From Molossus alvarezi (lineage: Eukaryota; Chordata; Mammalia; Chiroptera; Molossidae), in NCBI GenBank assembly GCA_037176705.1, contig CM073887.1, positions 45,074,001-45,138,000 on the forward strand: 64,000 nucleotides of DNA. The letters are read 5' to 3'. Below the pieces are notes generated by a model, which saw nothing but the letters and a program-made list of their open reading frames with translations, did no database searches and had not been told where the DNA came from. Position 1 is the stretch's first letter, and each line of letters opens with the position of its first letter. Shown in pieces: positions 21,416-33,040 of this stretch. The translations under genes and the position numbers were made by a program.

Positions 21416-22408
21416 AAGGGCAGGGTTATGCCATGATTTTTAGACCAAACATCCCAAGTTCTTAGGAGCAGTTTCATATCTCCAATAGAATCTCTGTTGC
21501 AGAAGAGAGATGCATGAGAGAGGCAGAGGGAAATGTGTGAGGAGGGAGAGCCCATGAGAGAGAAGGAAGGGCTCGTGGTCAGTAGGCTCAGGGGTTCTTA
21601 TCTGGGGAAGAAGTGAAGGGTTGAAGTGGAGGCTGGATGAGAATGAATGAGGGTGAGGAGTGCATGGGATGGAGAGGGTAAGAGAAAGGGTGGGAAGAAA
21701 TGAAGGTTAAGAGAAACCTCAGGAGGGATGGAGGTGACTAGGGTAAAGAAAGGGGACAGTGTTGGGGGCAGAGGAACGAAGGAGAAAACATGTGCAATAT
21801 GAAATGTGAAATGAAGAAGACATTTTTATTTATGGCATAAAAATTGTCCTTAGACAAACAAGAGGCACCCCCAACTTGGGTTATCACTCAATCATTGGAT
21901 GTCAAGGTAACACTTTGCCAATAGCTACAGGTAAAATAGGGGAAATGCTTCATTGGAGACCGTGCCCCTCGGGCACAGCTTTCTCTCGTTTTCCTCCCAT
22001 ATTCACGGAACACAGTGATAATACTCAGCTAGTGAGTACAGGTGCAGGTACCCACCACCCAAACGCCGTTATCAGATTTAACATCGTTGACTCTGTGAGC
22101 TGCCCTTGGGGATCATTTTTGACAGGGATGACAGTCCATTCATCAGATGTTAGTTGTAAAAAACCGATAAGATTGCTATTCCTCTATATTCCCTTATTTA
22201 CTTGCCTATAAACTTTGGAAACAAACCTCTAAAGTACTAAACTGATGATCTAGAACTATATCTCAAATGAAGTTGTAAATTGAGAATTTGCAAAGCTTTT
22301 GGAATATATTTCTCTTGAATTGGTGATTACAGTTCTAGCACAAGGCAAAACATGGATGTTTCTTTCATGTACTGAAATACTAATGCTTCTGTTTTTGAAG
22401 AGGCAGTA
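21416..22408. other. purine-rich tract and unique sequence
   Basis: 21495-21800 is strongly G/A-rich on the plus strand without a fixed period. The rest is unique-looking, with a domain-less 111-codon ORF at 21876-22211. Confidence 0.5.
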
Positions 22409-22419
22409 TGATGTAGTGT

Positions 22420-22664
22420 GTTTTTTTTTAATCCTCACCTGAGGACATTTCTTCGTTTTTTTGTTCAGATAGAGTGGTAGGGAGAGAGAGAGAGAGAGAG
22501 AAGCATCAATGTGAAAGGGACACATCGAGTGGTTGCCTCCTGTACAACCCTAACCGGGGCTGGGGACCAACTGCAACCGAGGTACATGCCCTTAGCGGGA
22601 ACCGAACCCGGGTCTCTCTGGACTGTAGGCCGATGCTCTAACCACTGAGCAAACCTGCCAGGGC
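22420..22664 (-). mobile_element. Ves SINE with TSD
   Basis: 'tgatgtagtgt' at 22409-22419 and 22665-22675. The right-hand copy is the first bases of the MIR it entered. Confidence 0.94.
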
Positions 22665-22667
22665 TGA

Positions 22668-22870
22668 TGTAGTGTTTAAGAGCACAGATTTTGGAGATAG
22701 CTTGGCAAATTCAAATCCCAGCTCTACCAATACTAAGGGTGTAACTTTAGGAAATTTACCTAATCTTCCCCTACCTCCCCCCTCTGTGGAATGGAGATGA
22801 TAATAGAATTGTGAGGATTAAATGAGTACATATGTTCCAAGCATTCAACACAGTGCTTAGCACATATTAC
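22668..22870 (+). repeat. MIR
   Basis: 'gtgtttaagagcacagattttggag ... aaatcccagctctacc ... ggattaaatgagtacat ... cagtgcttagcaca', nearly the whole MIR core. Confidence 0.85.
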
Positions 22871-22875
22871 ATGTT

Positions 22876-23591
22876 TTTTTTAAGTTCAGAATTTATTAAA
22901 TTAAATATCAGTGGAACAGAACTTTCATATATTTTATATTTTAAAAATTATAACACATACAACCATCAAGTAGATTTGTATATATTTATAATTGGTATTT
23001 TATTATTCTAAAATTATAAAAATGAAAATAATTATGAAAAATTGAGCATGGAATAATATAATGTCAGCTTTAAAAACATGAAACATTAAAAAACAAAATG
23101 CTCCACTAGTATCATTGTTCACTTAAGAGTATATTTTGTGTAAATTTTCCCAGTTGCTGAAAAAGTGTTTTCTAACTCTCCACTACTTGGGGGAAGAGTA
23201 AGAAAACAATACTTATAGGCTATTTCCAAATATTTTCCTTTGAATCTATCTTCAAATTATACAATTTTTTGGTAGTTTTATATCTTTTAAAAATATTTTA
23301 AGAAAAATTCTTTGTGCACTTTTTCAAGAACTGCAGTCATTTTATTGACTCTGAGTTATAGTTTTTGTCTGAATTGCTTTTTATTTTCATTGCTTTTGTC
23401 AAGTATACTTGGAGATTTTAACCCAACATTATCGACAGCAATTTCAATAGTGTAATGTTCACATTCTGCTTGTTTAAAAGTATTAAAAATTAAGACTCAT
23501 TCTTGCAAGTGAGTCGTTATTAGTTATTTTTGTCTCTTCTTGAACATTATAGAACATACAAAAGAAGGTATAAGAGAACATTTACTCCATT
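22876..23591. other. AT-rich, no recognised feature
   Basis: Mostly A/T with no coding signal and no repeat family I can name. Confidence 0.5.
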
Positions 23592-23609
23592 AGAAAATTA
23601 ATGTAGTGT

Positions 23610-23818
23610 AAATAGACAGACTTATAGAGAGCAAGCAGACAGCTCTGGGGAGGAGGGGGGTTGGGGAGGAAAGAGGGGTTGAGCAAAGAAGAAAAAAAGG
23701 AGAACTCACGGACACGGACAACAGTGTGGTGGTTTGGGAGTGAAGGGGGATGGGCTGAGGTGGAAGAGGGCATAGAGGGGATATATGGTGATGGAAAAAA
23801 TTAAATTAAATTTAAAAA
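23610..23818 (+). mobile_element. recent, 5'-truncated LINE-1 insertion
   Basis: The G-rich 3' UTR end of a bat L1 ('ggggaggaggggggttgggg', 'aaggagaactcacggacac', 'gatatatggtgatgg') plus A-rich tail. A perfect 18-bp TSD 'agaaaattaatgtagtgt' lies at 23592-23609 and 23819-23836. Only about 209 bp were inserted. Confidence 0.88.
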
Positions 23819-23836
23819 AGAAAATTAATGTAGTGT

Positions 23837-24746
23837 CTACTAAATACTTCTCAAGATGTAAATGTGTCAGATTTTAAAAACAGCATGATGGCAGCATTAA
23901 GCCATCAAAAATACTGAAATGTTGATATATTAGAACATGAAAACACCAGAAAGTGGGATTGCAATCTAGACTCCAGAGTGTGAAAGACCTGCTCTAATTG
24001 TTGAGATCACTCGAGGAGAGTCTCATATTGCTCAGATGACAGTGTCAGGCCTTCCTGTTTGTTTCTGCCTCTCTGAAACCACCTGTTCTGACAGCCCAGC
24101 AAGCTGCTGAAACCGAATCATGTTCACGGATTCAAATTTCATTAGGTTTCCTGCCTTTCAGCTCATCAACGCAGTATGCAATCTCAAAACATGACGCTAG
24201 AGGGAGCAATTATGCTCCAGATGTCTAGTCTAGACCAAGGTCAGTAAACTGTGTTCTCACAGTTGTGGGTTCATAGAGGGAAAAAAAATCAATGATCACA
24301 AATAAGTTAAAAAGTAGCCAACAACTACCTCTCATGAAAATTTTTAGAGGAAAATATAAAATATGCAACTTAGGTTTTTTTTAAAAAAAATTAGGAACAT
24401 AATTAGGGAATCTAAACCTTTATTTACTGAACACTGTTCAATACATGACAATTATTAGTAGTCAGTTTCTTATTATGGCCAGTTTTCAGAAAGAAAAAAG
24501 AGAAAGATAGCATGGGACACAAAACCAAAGAGAAGGGGAAAGAGAAGGCATGAGAGGAGAGATGGGGAAGACATTGGCAAGGGGGAGAAGGGTGATAACA
24601 TACAACAGTCAAAATCATAAGGGAAAAGGGGAGCGAAGTATAGAATAATGGTTCTTTACTTATTCATTTTTTTCTCATCACAGTCCACCCTGGGAATATG
24701 AGAAACTATAGGCCTTTTCCCATAAAATGGACTATATATAGGTCTA
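23837..24746. other. no recognised feature
   Basis: Includes a purine-rich stretch at 24490-24630. The rest appears unique. No coding signal. Confidence 0.5.
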
Positions 24747-24949
24747 GCCCAGCTGGTGTGGCTCAGTGGATTGGGTGTCTTCCCATGCACCAAGAAGTCA
24801 CTTGTTCAATTCCTGGTCAGGACACATGCCCGAATTGCAGGCTTGATCCCCAGTAGGGGGCGTGCAGGAGGCAGCCAATCATGTTTCTCTCTCACATGGA
24901 TGTTTCTCTCTCTCTCCCTTTCCCTAAAAAAACAAACAACAAAAAAAAA
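24747..24949 (+). mobile_element. Ves-related SINE
   Basis: Head 'gcccagctggtgtggctcag', 'caccaagaagtcacttgttc', and a tail of A-run broken by 'caaacaac'. Confidence 0.88.
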
Positions 24950-24950
24950 A

Positions 24951-25187
24951 TGGTTTGGCTCAGCGGTTAGAGCGTCAGCCCGCGGACCGGAGAGTCCCGG
25001 GTTTGGATCCTGCTAAGGGCACGGACCTCAGTTGCAGTGCGTCGTCAGGCCCAGTTGGGGTCATGTGGGTGGCAACCACTCAATGTGTCTCTCACGTTGA
25101 TGTTTCTCTCTCTCTCTTCTCCCCTCTTTCCGTCCCACTCTATCTGAAGATAAATGCAAAAATGTCCTCAGGTGAGGATAAAAAAAT
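24951..25187 (+). mobile_element. Ves SINE lacking its first bases
   Basis: Starts at 'tggtttggctcagcggttag', directly after the A-run of the preceding SINE, so the 'gccctggcc' start is missing. The rest is intact to 'cctcaggtgaggat'. Confidence 0.9.
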
Positions 25188-26850
25188 AGAAAAAACATTT
25201 TTTAAAAAAAGGAACTCCTGGTCCAAACAGGGTTACAGAGAAGTGGAAGCAAAGATGCAGGGAAGCAGAAAGGTGGCGAGATGGACAGAACGAGCCACAA
25301 GAAAAGAAAGCGAGCAGCCGAGAGAAGGGCTTACATGTTTCCAATCCCACCACCTGGATGAACCCTGGGCTATACTCTGAAGATGAGCATTCCTCAGTGC
25401 TGTTCAATCTCCCCATCCCATCTTCCCTCTCCTCCAAATGGACTCTCCTCATTAAAAGGGAGCACTGTGGTCTTAACACTTACTGATATGAGCCACTCTA
25501 GAGTGACATCCAAAGGAAACCCACGCTGCTGAACAGTGTCATCTTAGCAAGTCATTCACCTCTCATGGCCCCTGTCTCTCCTTTGTTCAAGGAGGAGACT
25601 CACATTGATGAAACATTTTTCAGTCAATACAATTTCAGCTCAGAAGTTGTCCAGGGGTCCAGAGAAGTCCTACATGTCATGGATAGACAGCAAGAACAAA
25701 GGCTGCCAGAGAGGCAAACGAAGGCTTCTCTCCATCCAGTACCTGTGGGGTATAAGAACGGGGAAGGAATGAAAGGAACCTCCCTTTTCGGGGGGAGGGA
25801 GGAATCTCCCTTTCTGCACTTGTGTACAGTGTGGTCTTATGATTAAAGAAGGTAGCTTTATCCACAGTGCAACCATCAGCCTAAATCGGATCTTTGCCCT
25901 AGGTCTTTCCCCTTGCCTTGGAGAGGCAGCTGGATGGCACAGGAAAGCATTTTGGAGTTCAGCACCATACATTCCAGCTTATTTGCCAACTTGATTTTTA
26001 ACTCCAAATATATAGACATGGCTCTAGGGTTTTCATTCTAGAGTTCTTATGAAGAGATGAAGAGTTACAAGAAAAAGGTACCATAGGGGGTTTGAAATAC
26101 AGATAATAAAAGAAATGAAGTTTCTGGATTAGGCCAGTCCCTTTACAGGAATAGCAACTCCTGACATAATATTCTCAACCTCATGTTGTTTTCTTAGGAG
26201 TTATATTTCCTAAGCATGTGGGGGCTGGGGAGGTGTGTCAGAAATTGCTCAAAAGAACAGGCTTTCTTTTGGATGACTTGGAGCAAACAATGTCCCCATT
26301 CAAGGGATCAAGGTGGGATGGGCAGGGGTAATGCATTGAGAAAGAAAGGAATAGATCAAGTGTGAAAATTCTGTGCCAAACAGCCTCCACAAGCTTTCTT
26401 CCAGTTAATCTGACCCTATTCAATGATAAACATGAACTAAATTGCTGCTTTGATGATCTTTCCACTTTTTCCCACTGAGGTGAACATGGAAGCCGTATGG
26501 CATCTCTTCATTTGCAGTCCTACAGGAGAAGGCTCTGAGCCAAAAGTGAATAATGAGTTCCTCCCCTGGATCAGTCAACAAGTGATGCTCATTAGTAAAG
26601 CTGACTCAAAACTGGCCCATCACCTCCCCAGAGTTGTGCTGCACCTACTGGGCAAGCTGGCAGGTGTGTGCATACTTCCCATGTGCCCACCCCATGGCAC
26701 AGGCAAGCTGCTGCTGAGCAAGGGATTCTGGGGCAAAGGGGAAGGGAAAACAACTAGAGAAGTATTCAAAAACAATTCATCATCCCCTGCTTATTTGTCC
26801 ATCTGTCATACAAAGGATTTACTTGTTACCTAGGGCAATAAGATGTTTTT
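25188..26850. other. no recognised feature
   Basis: Unique-looking intergenic sequence. The longest plus-strand ORFs here (25565-25846, 93 codons; 26450-26833, 127 codons) show no domain, signal peptide or similarity I recognise. Confidence 0.5.
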
Positions 26851-26854
26851 CAAA

Positions 26855-27040
26855 GTATGGTCCTTGGGACATAGGCATGAGAATTATGTGTGCTTTTAAA
26901 TTCAGATTCCTGGGTCCTATCTCAGACCTACTGAATCTACATCTCTGAGAAGTGGGCTGAGAATTGGGTTTTTCATAATTTCCTCCCCTCCCTCCCACAG
27001 ATGATTTTTATGCAAAAGAAAATTTGAGAATTTCTGTTCT
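26855..27040 (+). repeat. MER5A-type hAT MITE
   Basis: 'caaagtatggtccttggga', 'tcctgggtcctatctcagac', 'ctactgaatctacatctctg' and the closing 'aatttgagaatttctg' follow MER5A. Confidence 0.75.
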
Positions 27041-27124
27041 AGTAGAACAAATTCTTCTCTGAAGGACAGGGGAAGTGGCTTCCTAGTTCTGGTTTCCCTT
27101 CCAGCTAACCAGCCTTCAGTTTAT

Positions 27125-27303
27125 TTTTGTTTGTTTTTTTAAACCTTACCCGAGAGACACACCGACTAGTTGCCTCCTGCATGATCCCAACCAGGGCTGG
27201 GGATCCAATCTCAACCAAGGTATATGCCCTCGACTGGAATTGAACCCTTGACCCTTTGGTCCAAAGGCCGATGTTCTAACTGCTGAGCCAAACTGGCCAG
27301 GGC
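27125..27303 (-). mobile_element. Ves SINE with internal deletion
   Basis: The tail box 'cttacccgaga' runs straight into 'gacacaccgactagttgcc': the GA-rich part of the body is deleted. The head is intact. Confidence 0.85.
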
Positions 27304-27384
27304 CAGGCCTCAGTTTTATAATGTCTTGGATTGAATCAGGAGTCAGCAAAATATTTTGAGTTAATTATAGATTTATATGCAGTT

Positions 27385-27608
27385 GTTTTGTTTTTTATTT
27401 TTTTCTCCTTTACTGATTTTAGAGAGAGAAGAAGGGAGAGGGAGAGAGAGACAGAAATATTAGTGAGAGAGAATATTGATTGGCCGCCTCCTGCATGCCC
27501 CCCGCTGGGGACTGGCCCACAACCTGGGCATGTGCCCTGAGTGGGAATCGAACCGGGGTCAATTGGTGCAGGGGTCGATGCTCAAGCACTGAGCCACACC
27601 GGCTGGGC
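27385..27608 (-). mobile_element. Ves-related SINE with TSD
   Basis: 'ttatatgcagtt' before, 'ttacatgcagtt' after. The head ends 'cacaccggctgggc'. Confidence 0.9.
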
Positions 27609-27858
27609 TTACATGCAGTTTTAAGAAATAATACTCTTACCCAGTTCCCTCTAATGGTAACACTTTTTGTACCTAGAGTGCAATATCAAACCAAGAAATT
27701 GGCATAGATACAGTCCATCTATTTTATTCAAATTTCACCAGTTTTACACTTAACTCATTGTGTGTGTGTAGTTTTGTGCAATTCTATCACTTATAGATTT
27801 GTGTGACCACCCCAGTCAAGATACAGAATGATTTAGTAATTTTTAAAATGGGAGTTCT

Positions 27859-28073
27859 GCCCTGGCCAATTTTGCTTAGTGGTTAGAGCGTCGGCCTACA
27901 GACCAGAGTGTCCCTGGTTTGGGTACCTCAGCTGCAGTTTGTCCCCGGTCCCGGTTGGGGTCGTGTGGGTGGCAGCCACTCGATGTTTCTCTCTCTCTTC
28001 CTCCCTTTCTCCCTCCCGCTGTATCTGAAGATAAATGCAAAAATGTCCTCAGGTGAGGATAAAAAAAATGTAA
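27859..28073 (+). mobile_element. Ves SINE with 14-bp TSD
   Basis: 'taaaatgggagttc' at 27844-27857 and about 28074-28087. The head lacks the 'gttcccgctaagggcac' block between 'cctggtttg' and 'ggtacctcag'. Confidence 0.92.
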
Positions 28074-28140
28074 TAAAATGGGAGTTCCATCTAGGTGCTT
28101 CAGGGATGCTGTAGTGAAGAGAGAGAGAGAAGGGCTAGGC

Positions 28141-29020
28141 CAAGTAAGTGGGATTTGTCCCTTTCTCTTTAAACAGTCTGTCTTTATCGGTTTATGTACT
28201 GAGACTCCATATTCTATGCGAAGGAAAGAATCCCATACCTAAAAGCCATTGGCTTGGTCCAATCCTTTCATGTTACAGATGAAGAAACTGTATGCGGTGT
28301 ATCTATGTGCTCCAGCACATACGCTATGGTTACTACTCAATCTGCGAATGATCAACATAAAATAAACCACTCAGAAATTCCTCCCTTCCCTTCCAGTGAG
28401 AACGCCTTAAATTTAGCAACTGTATAACAATTAGTTAGGATATTTTCTCACCTTAATTAAATTGTCAAAAGAGCATGGACTTTCTGAGGTTCACTGCCTG
28501 GCGTATAGTTATCAATCAGTGTCTCAAGGAAATATTGGACTTTCGTCAGCAAACAGAGTTTGAACAATAGATGAAAGTGCATATATACTGTCTTTGTCTC
28601 CTTTCAATGATTAAAGAGAGATGGTTGTAAAAAAAAGATGCCCAGTTCTTCTGTGATAGAGTTAACAGAAGTGTAATGTACAGAATATAGTGTACACTGA
28701 AGTCTTCACTGATTTTATAGAATCTGGACATATTCAGTTCTGTCGAAATTTTTAAGAGGAATATTAATAACTGGAGTCATTTGGAAGGGAACTACTGGGT
28801 TTAACAGGAAATCATGAGAGAATGGGAAATAAGACATGAATTGGAGAATGGGACATTTTGCCCATAGAAAAAATTTGGAGGAAACGGCATAGTTTTTCTC
28901 AAATGCCTAGAAAATAATACTGTGAAGGAATTACTGTGTATCTGTAGAGCAGTACCAATGTGTGAAGGTAACAAAGAAATACATTTTCCATTCAATATAT
29001 GAAAAGCCTTTTATAATAAT
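28141..29020. other. no recognised feature
   Basis: AT-rich intergenic sequence. A faint MIR-like phrase ('catgttacagatgaagaaactg') occurs at 28271. Confidence 0.45.
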
Positions 29021-29024
29021 TAAG

Positions 29025-29195
29025 CTCCTCAAAATGGAATGGAAGGCCTTACAGAGTAGTGAGCTTCCTGTACTGAAATTATTCAAGTACGAGGCTTATA
29101 AAAGATGGTTTTGAAGAATTTTTGTACTGGGTTGAAGATTGAACCATATGATTTCTAAGATCCCTTCCAACTAAAAACTGTATGATCCAAGAAAG
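29025..29195 (+). repeat. L3/CR1-type 3' end
   Basis: 'tttctaagatcccttccaact ... ctgtatgatcc' is the signature end of CR1/L3 LINEs, preceded by 'gtagtgagcttcctgtactg'. Confidence 0.55.
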
Positions 29196-29765
29196 AAACT
29201 CTAATAGTAGTTTAAATTCTCATCTGTCTTCTTATGCAAAAACAAAACAAGAAAAACCAAAACAAACACAAAAAACCCAAAGACTGATTTGCTTAGACAA
29301 GTAGGATTTCCTATTGGAAAACTGATATACTTTAATGTATTCGTGTTTTTGTTTTTCATTTTTTCTTTAATGCTTAAAGGCAAATGTATTCAGTTCCTTT
29401 CCATGCAGCACATAGTAAGTTTGGGACAACCTTTGAGGATCCACTCATCCTCCACGGTGAGCTATCTTGCACAAATAAGTATCTTATATACGGGGAAAAG
29501 GAACATTCTTGCTGACCTACAGATTAGTCAAGTGGGGAATGTTCTGGGAGGAGAGCTAATGTCTATGGTCTCTTCCGTTGTTGTCCTGAGCTCACAGTAG
29601 GGCCCTATCGGTTTGTACGAACAGATGCCTATGGAAGCCATTCAGATATGCTACAGCAGGGAGGAAGGCACAGGAAGAGAAGAGGAGACTCCATGTCCTA
29701 TGATGGAGTGAAGAGGCTAGTAGGCAGAAAAACCAGGAATAATGGAAGCGAAGTGTCCTTCCTCC

Positions 29766-30317
29766 TTAGGATGCCATGCCAAGGAGAAAGCCTCCGAAGA
29801 ACCCACCAGTCACTAGCAAGTTTGTCTTCACAAATGACACCATCTCCTCAGCTTTGCTTTTCACCTCCTTGGATATGTGGTTGCTCTTACGGATCTTCAG
29901 CTGTTCCTTGGCTTTCTTTATGTCCTCCTCTACTTGTTGCCAGTCAATTTTGATGTACCCAGTGTGGTTTGCAAGCTGAAGGAGAAAAAATCCTCCTCCC
30001 ACAGCTGTTGCAGCCAACTTTCCAACCTTCTGGAATATGAAACCCGTGCACCAGCCAGTGACACCTCCAATCAACAGCTGGGTTGCCACGCTATACTTTT
30101 GAGTGGTGGGCCCACATTCCTGCTGGAACAGCCCGCACCACCAGGGCTTTTTAGTAGATTCTGCAAGGTCCAGTAACTCAAAATGTCCCAGACTGGGTGC
30201 GGACTTTTCGGAGAGCTCATCTCGCGAGGGCACATGGGGAGACTCGGCGCCGTGGGACGCGGAGTGGCGCGCTGTGGCTGCAGTCAGGCCTCCGGCTCGC
30301 GGGCCAGATGTTTCCAT
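29766..30317 (-). CDS. FUNDC2: FUNDC2-like FUN14-domain protein, intact retrogene ORF
   Basis: A single 183-codon frame, close to the roughly 189 residues of mammalian FUNDC2. The start is the ATG at 30317 ([10 protein letters not shown]). Two in-frame codons upstream include a TTG that is not a credible start. Residues 1-70 are the polar N-terminus. Hydrophobic segments lie near 76-96, 100-117 and 164-182, with glycine-rich motifs ([30 protein letters not shown]). A basic amphipathic stretch ([11 protein letters not shown]) lies between. FUN14-family proteins sit in the outer mitochondrial membrane. FUNDC2 has been linked to phosphoinositide binding and mitochondrial dynamics. I see no stop or frameshift although the copy is a retroposition product, so it may be an expressed retrogene. 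It could still be a young pseudogene. The parent is X-linked in human; FZD3 next door is autosomal. Confidence 0.82.
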   Translation of the reverse strand: METSGPRAGGLTAATARHSASHGAESPHVPSRDELSEKSAPSLGHFELLDLAESTKKPWWCGLFQQECGPTTQKYSVATQLLIGGVTGWCTGFIFQKVGKLAATAVGGGFFLLQLANHTGYIKIDWQQVEEDIKKAKEQLKIRKSNHISKEVKSKAEEMVSFVKTNLLVTGGFFGGFLLGMAS

Positions 30318-30414
30318 TCCCAAGGCCGCAGTGGAAGAGGGCGGACTGGGCTCCCGGCGGTCACTCCCCGCCCCCCGCGCGCGGCTGCGTCACAAAGCTC
30401 CCTGGGCTGTGTCC
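30318..30414 (-). promoter_or_regulatory. CpG-rich leader/possible promoter of the FUNDC2 retrogene
   Basis: On the minus strand it holds 'tgtgacgcag' (CRE/ATF-like) and 'ggggggcggggagtg' (GC box), within a CpG-dense block that continues into the coding part to about 30183. Transcription-factor use is inferred from motifs only. Confidence 0.4.
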
Positions 30415-30423
30415 AATGTATTC

Positions 30424-30500
30424 ACTTCTTGCAACAGAGATTTATTGAGCCCTTATTATGTGCCTAGTAGTATTATGTACTGAGGATATGACAACGAACA
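30424..30500 (-). repeat. ancient interspersed repeat fragment (MIR/L2 age)
   Basis: 'agatttattgagcccttattatgtgcc ... actgaggatatgacaacga' is a well-known mammalian dispersed motif. Exact family not assigned. Confidence 0.45.
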
Positions 30501-30727
30501 GAGATGGGTCTTACTTATACTGGCAAAATATGTGTGAAAGAGATATGGTAAAGGATGGTATGTGTTTATATATTTCTGTGTTCCCGACTAATATGAATCC
30601 TGTTATTATGAATGAAAAAAATATTACAAGAATATCCTAATTGGAGCAGTGTAATATATTAAAGAGTCTAAAGATGATTTAAAAATTATATTCAATCAGG
30701 TACTAATACAAAACAGAGACAAATTAT

Positions 30728-30737
30728 TTTATTTATT
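30728..30737 (-). promoter_or_regulatory. overlapping AATAAA polyadenylation signals, putative FZD3 3' end
   Basis: The minus strand reads 'ttttAATAAATAAAATAA', two overlapping canonical hexamers. They lie at the edge of the repeat-poor block, so cleavage is expected near 30705-30715. Confidence 0.5.
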
Positions 30738-33040
30738 AAAAATTTCCAATTTATAACCAAAATATACAACCACTACATTTAAAATCAGTTTTTACACTCA
30801 CAGTTAAAGTGCTAAGTAAAAACATTTACAAAAACTGACAGTAGTCTACTGTAAACAAAATCTACAAGAGCAGAGTGCAAAGCACATCCAGCTAATGTGA
30901 AAATACAGTTCATGCTCTAATCAAGTACACTTGCCCTATACACATCTCAACAACAGTAACTTTTCCACTCGTTTGGAAATGAATGAACAATTTCAAATAC
31001 ACAAAAGAGAAACATAAAGAACTAATGCCACAAAATACAAGTCTTTAGCATAAACACTTTCTACCTAGATGTTTATATGATAAAGCAAGATTAAAATTTT
31101 AGAATCAATTTTAGAATCACCTCATCAATTTAATTCAAAACAGGTTTGAAAACAAAATTGCTTAGTGTTAGCTATTTAGAAATAACAGTTTTCTTTAAAT
31201 AATGTAAAAGGAATATCTTTTCTACCTTTCCATCTCTTGAAGGAGAATGTGGTAGTCATTGTCAATAACAGTAAAATGAAGATTTTTTTTAAAAAACAAG
31301 AATGGACAATATTCATCTGTAAATTTAATATCAATGAGCAGAGCTGTAAGCTAGGCCTAGCTGGAAGGCAGGGTTGCCTGAGAATGAAACACAGACCATC
31401 TCAGAAGGATAGTGTGAGTGAGGGATTCCTAGGATGCTCCAGACACAGCCCTTAAACGGAAAACATAGGATCAGCGAGGCCCTGACTTCATATAACCCAT
31501 AAATACAGATGGCTAGCTCCCTTCCTCAATGTCACTGAAAATATACAGCACTTTCAGACATCTCATGGGCTTGGTGAAAGAGGGGCAGATTCCCAAGTTA
31601 GGTCATTTAATGACATCTCTTACCTCACAATAGTCCTACCAACACTAATTAAATTATTCTCACTTTTGTTTTAAAACTTAATCTTCTACAAATTGATAGT
31701 AATTTGTGCTAACAGTAATGTGTTTGTTCTTAAATGCAGATTTCTCTTAAGAGAGGTAAAAGGGCTATAGTCACTGATACTTTAATATGAATAAGTTAAA
31801 GCAAATTTCCTTCTTCCCAACACTTGAGATTAGTTACACTTTGGAATTACTGAGAAGGAAGACTTGAGATAAAAGGCAGATAGGAAGATCTTAGGGAATG
31901 TAAAGGAGAAGGCATGTACCCCGGCAGGGCTCATGGTATCACCTAGGAAGAAGTGTACCAAGCAGTTACTGAGAGATCAAAGTAAGCTTTCTCCACTACA
32001 AAAGTTTATCCAAAACCTAGATACCCAGATTAATATTGGAGTGCACTAGATCAACTCTCCTTAGCTAACCTGTTACCCTTATTATTCATAATATTATTTA
32101 CATGAGGAGATGTAACAACATCTGAGTTTGAAACAACCCAATTTACAACCTTTTAGATCATAGCTGTAACTAAATTTGGGGATTTCAGGTGTCAAAGCTT
32201 CATATTTTTATACATTTTTATATTCACATACTTTTATTCTTATCACATGAAATATAGGTATAAAAATCTTTAGATGGCATTTTAAGGGAAACTTGTTGAC
32301 TATATGACATAGTTTTATTTTAGAATGCCAACCAAGAAGATAAAATTCTATAATCAGCAAAATTTGAATCCATATCAGATATGAGGTGGAGTTCTTTTGC
32401 CTTTAAAAGATGTTTACAGACTAATCCTTTGATATATGACAATATCTCAGGTTATGAAAGCTTAAAAATGACACATAAGACTTTATGAAAGGTTATGTAA
32501 CTTATGTATTCCCCAGAGGTATTTGCTTCAATTACTTAAGTATTTTTGATAAAATATCAGTGAAAACTGGACAATTTAACAAAACAAAGCTTTTCTTGTA
32601 GCCCTGTAGTTATCTGTAGTTTGAGAGTTTCCTTCATAAAGCTTCTGATAGGCTGATAAGAGTTGGAATGGGAGGTCAATATCTCTGTCCTAAAAGATCT
32701 TTTGTTCGGTTGTTTCTTAAATATATATTATAAAATTGCTAATTTTTGACCAACAAAACCAGCAATTTCACATAGTTCAGAATAATACTATCCAACTATG
32801 ACCACATAGCAAGAAAAAAAAGTTAATGTACAGGAGTTTTCTGTTGAGATGACCATGATAACCTAATATATATAACACTGTACACCATTAAGACAAAACG
32901 AAGGCTAAAAAAAGAGTAGAGAAGTATGGCAGACCTTTAATTATTACACATATATTTTTTAGATATTGTGACATTTGTGATTTTAACAGCTTTTAAATTT
33001 TTAAAAAATTTTCTAAATAGCCATGTTTATATCTTTTTAA

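Larger units (their letters stand above)
27340..28110 (-). mobile_element. LINE-1 3' UTR fragment holding two SINEs
   Basis: 'ccagttccctctaatggtaac', 'aatttcaccagttttacac' and 'cagtcaagatacagaatg' are reverse-strand L1M 3' UTR text. Confidence 0.65.
29343..30414 (-). mobile_element. full-length FUNDC2 retrocopy with TSD
   Basis: An intronless cDNA-like unit. In minus-strand order it has a GC-rich leader (30414-30318), the FUNDC2 reading frame, about 420 bp of 3' UTR, an ATTAAA-type signal and a degraded A-rich end at 29344-29374. 'aatgtattc' flanks it at 29334-29342 and 30415-30423. Intact 5' leader, A-tail and TSD point to L1-mediated retroposition. The tail is interrupted by other bases, so the event is not very recent. 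Confidence 0.85.

Noticed and set aside
26450..26833. 127-codon plus-strand ORF
   Set aside because: Isolated, no recognisable domain or codon evidence. Length is plausible by chance in 64 kb.
30318..30323. TTG-started 185-codon version of the FUNDC2 frame
   Set aside because: The ATG two codons later matches the family start (METS). TTG initiation is not credible here.
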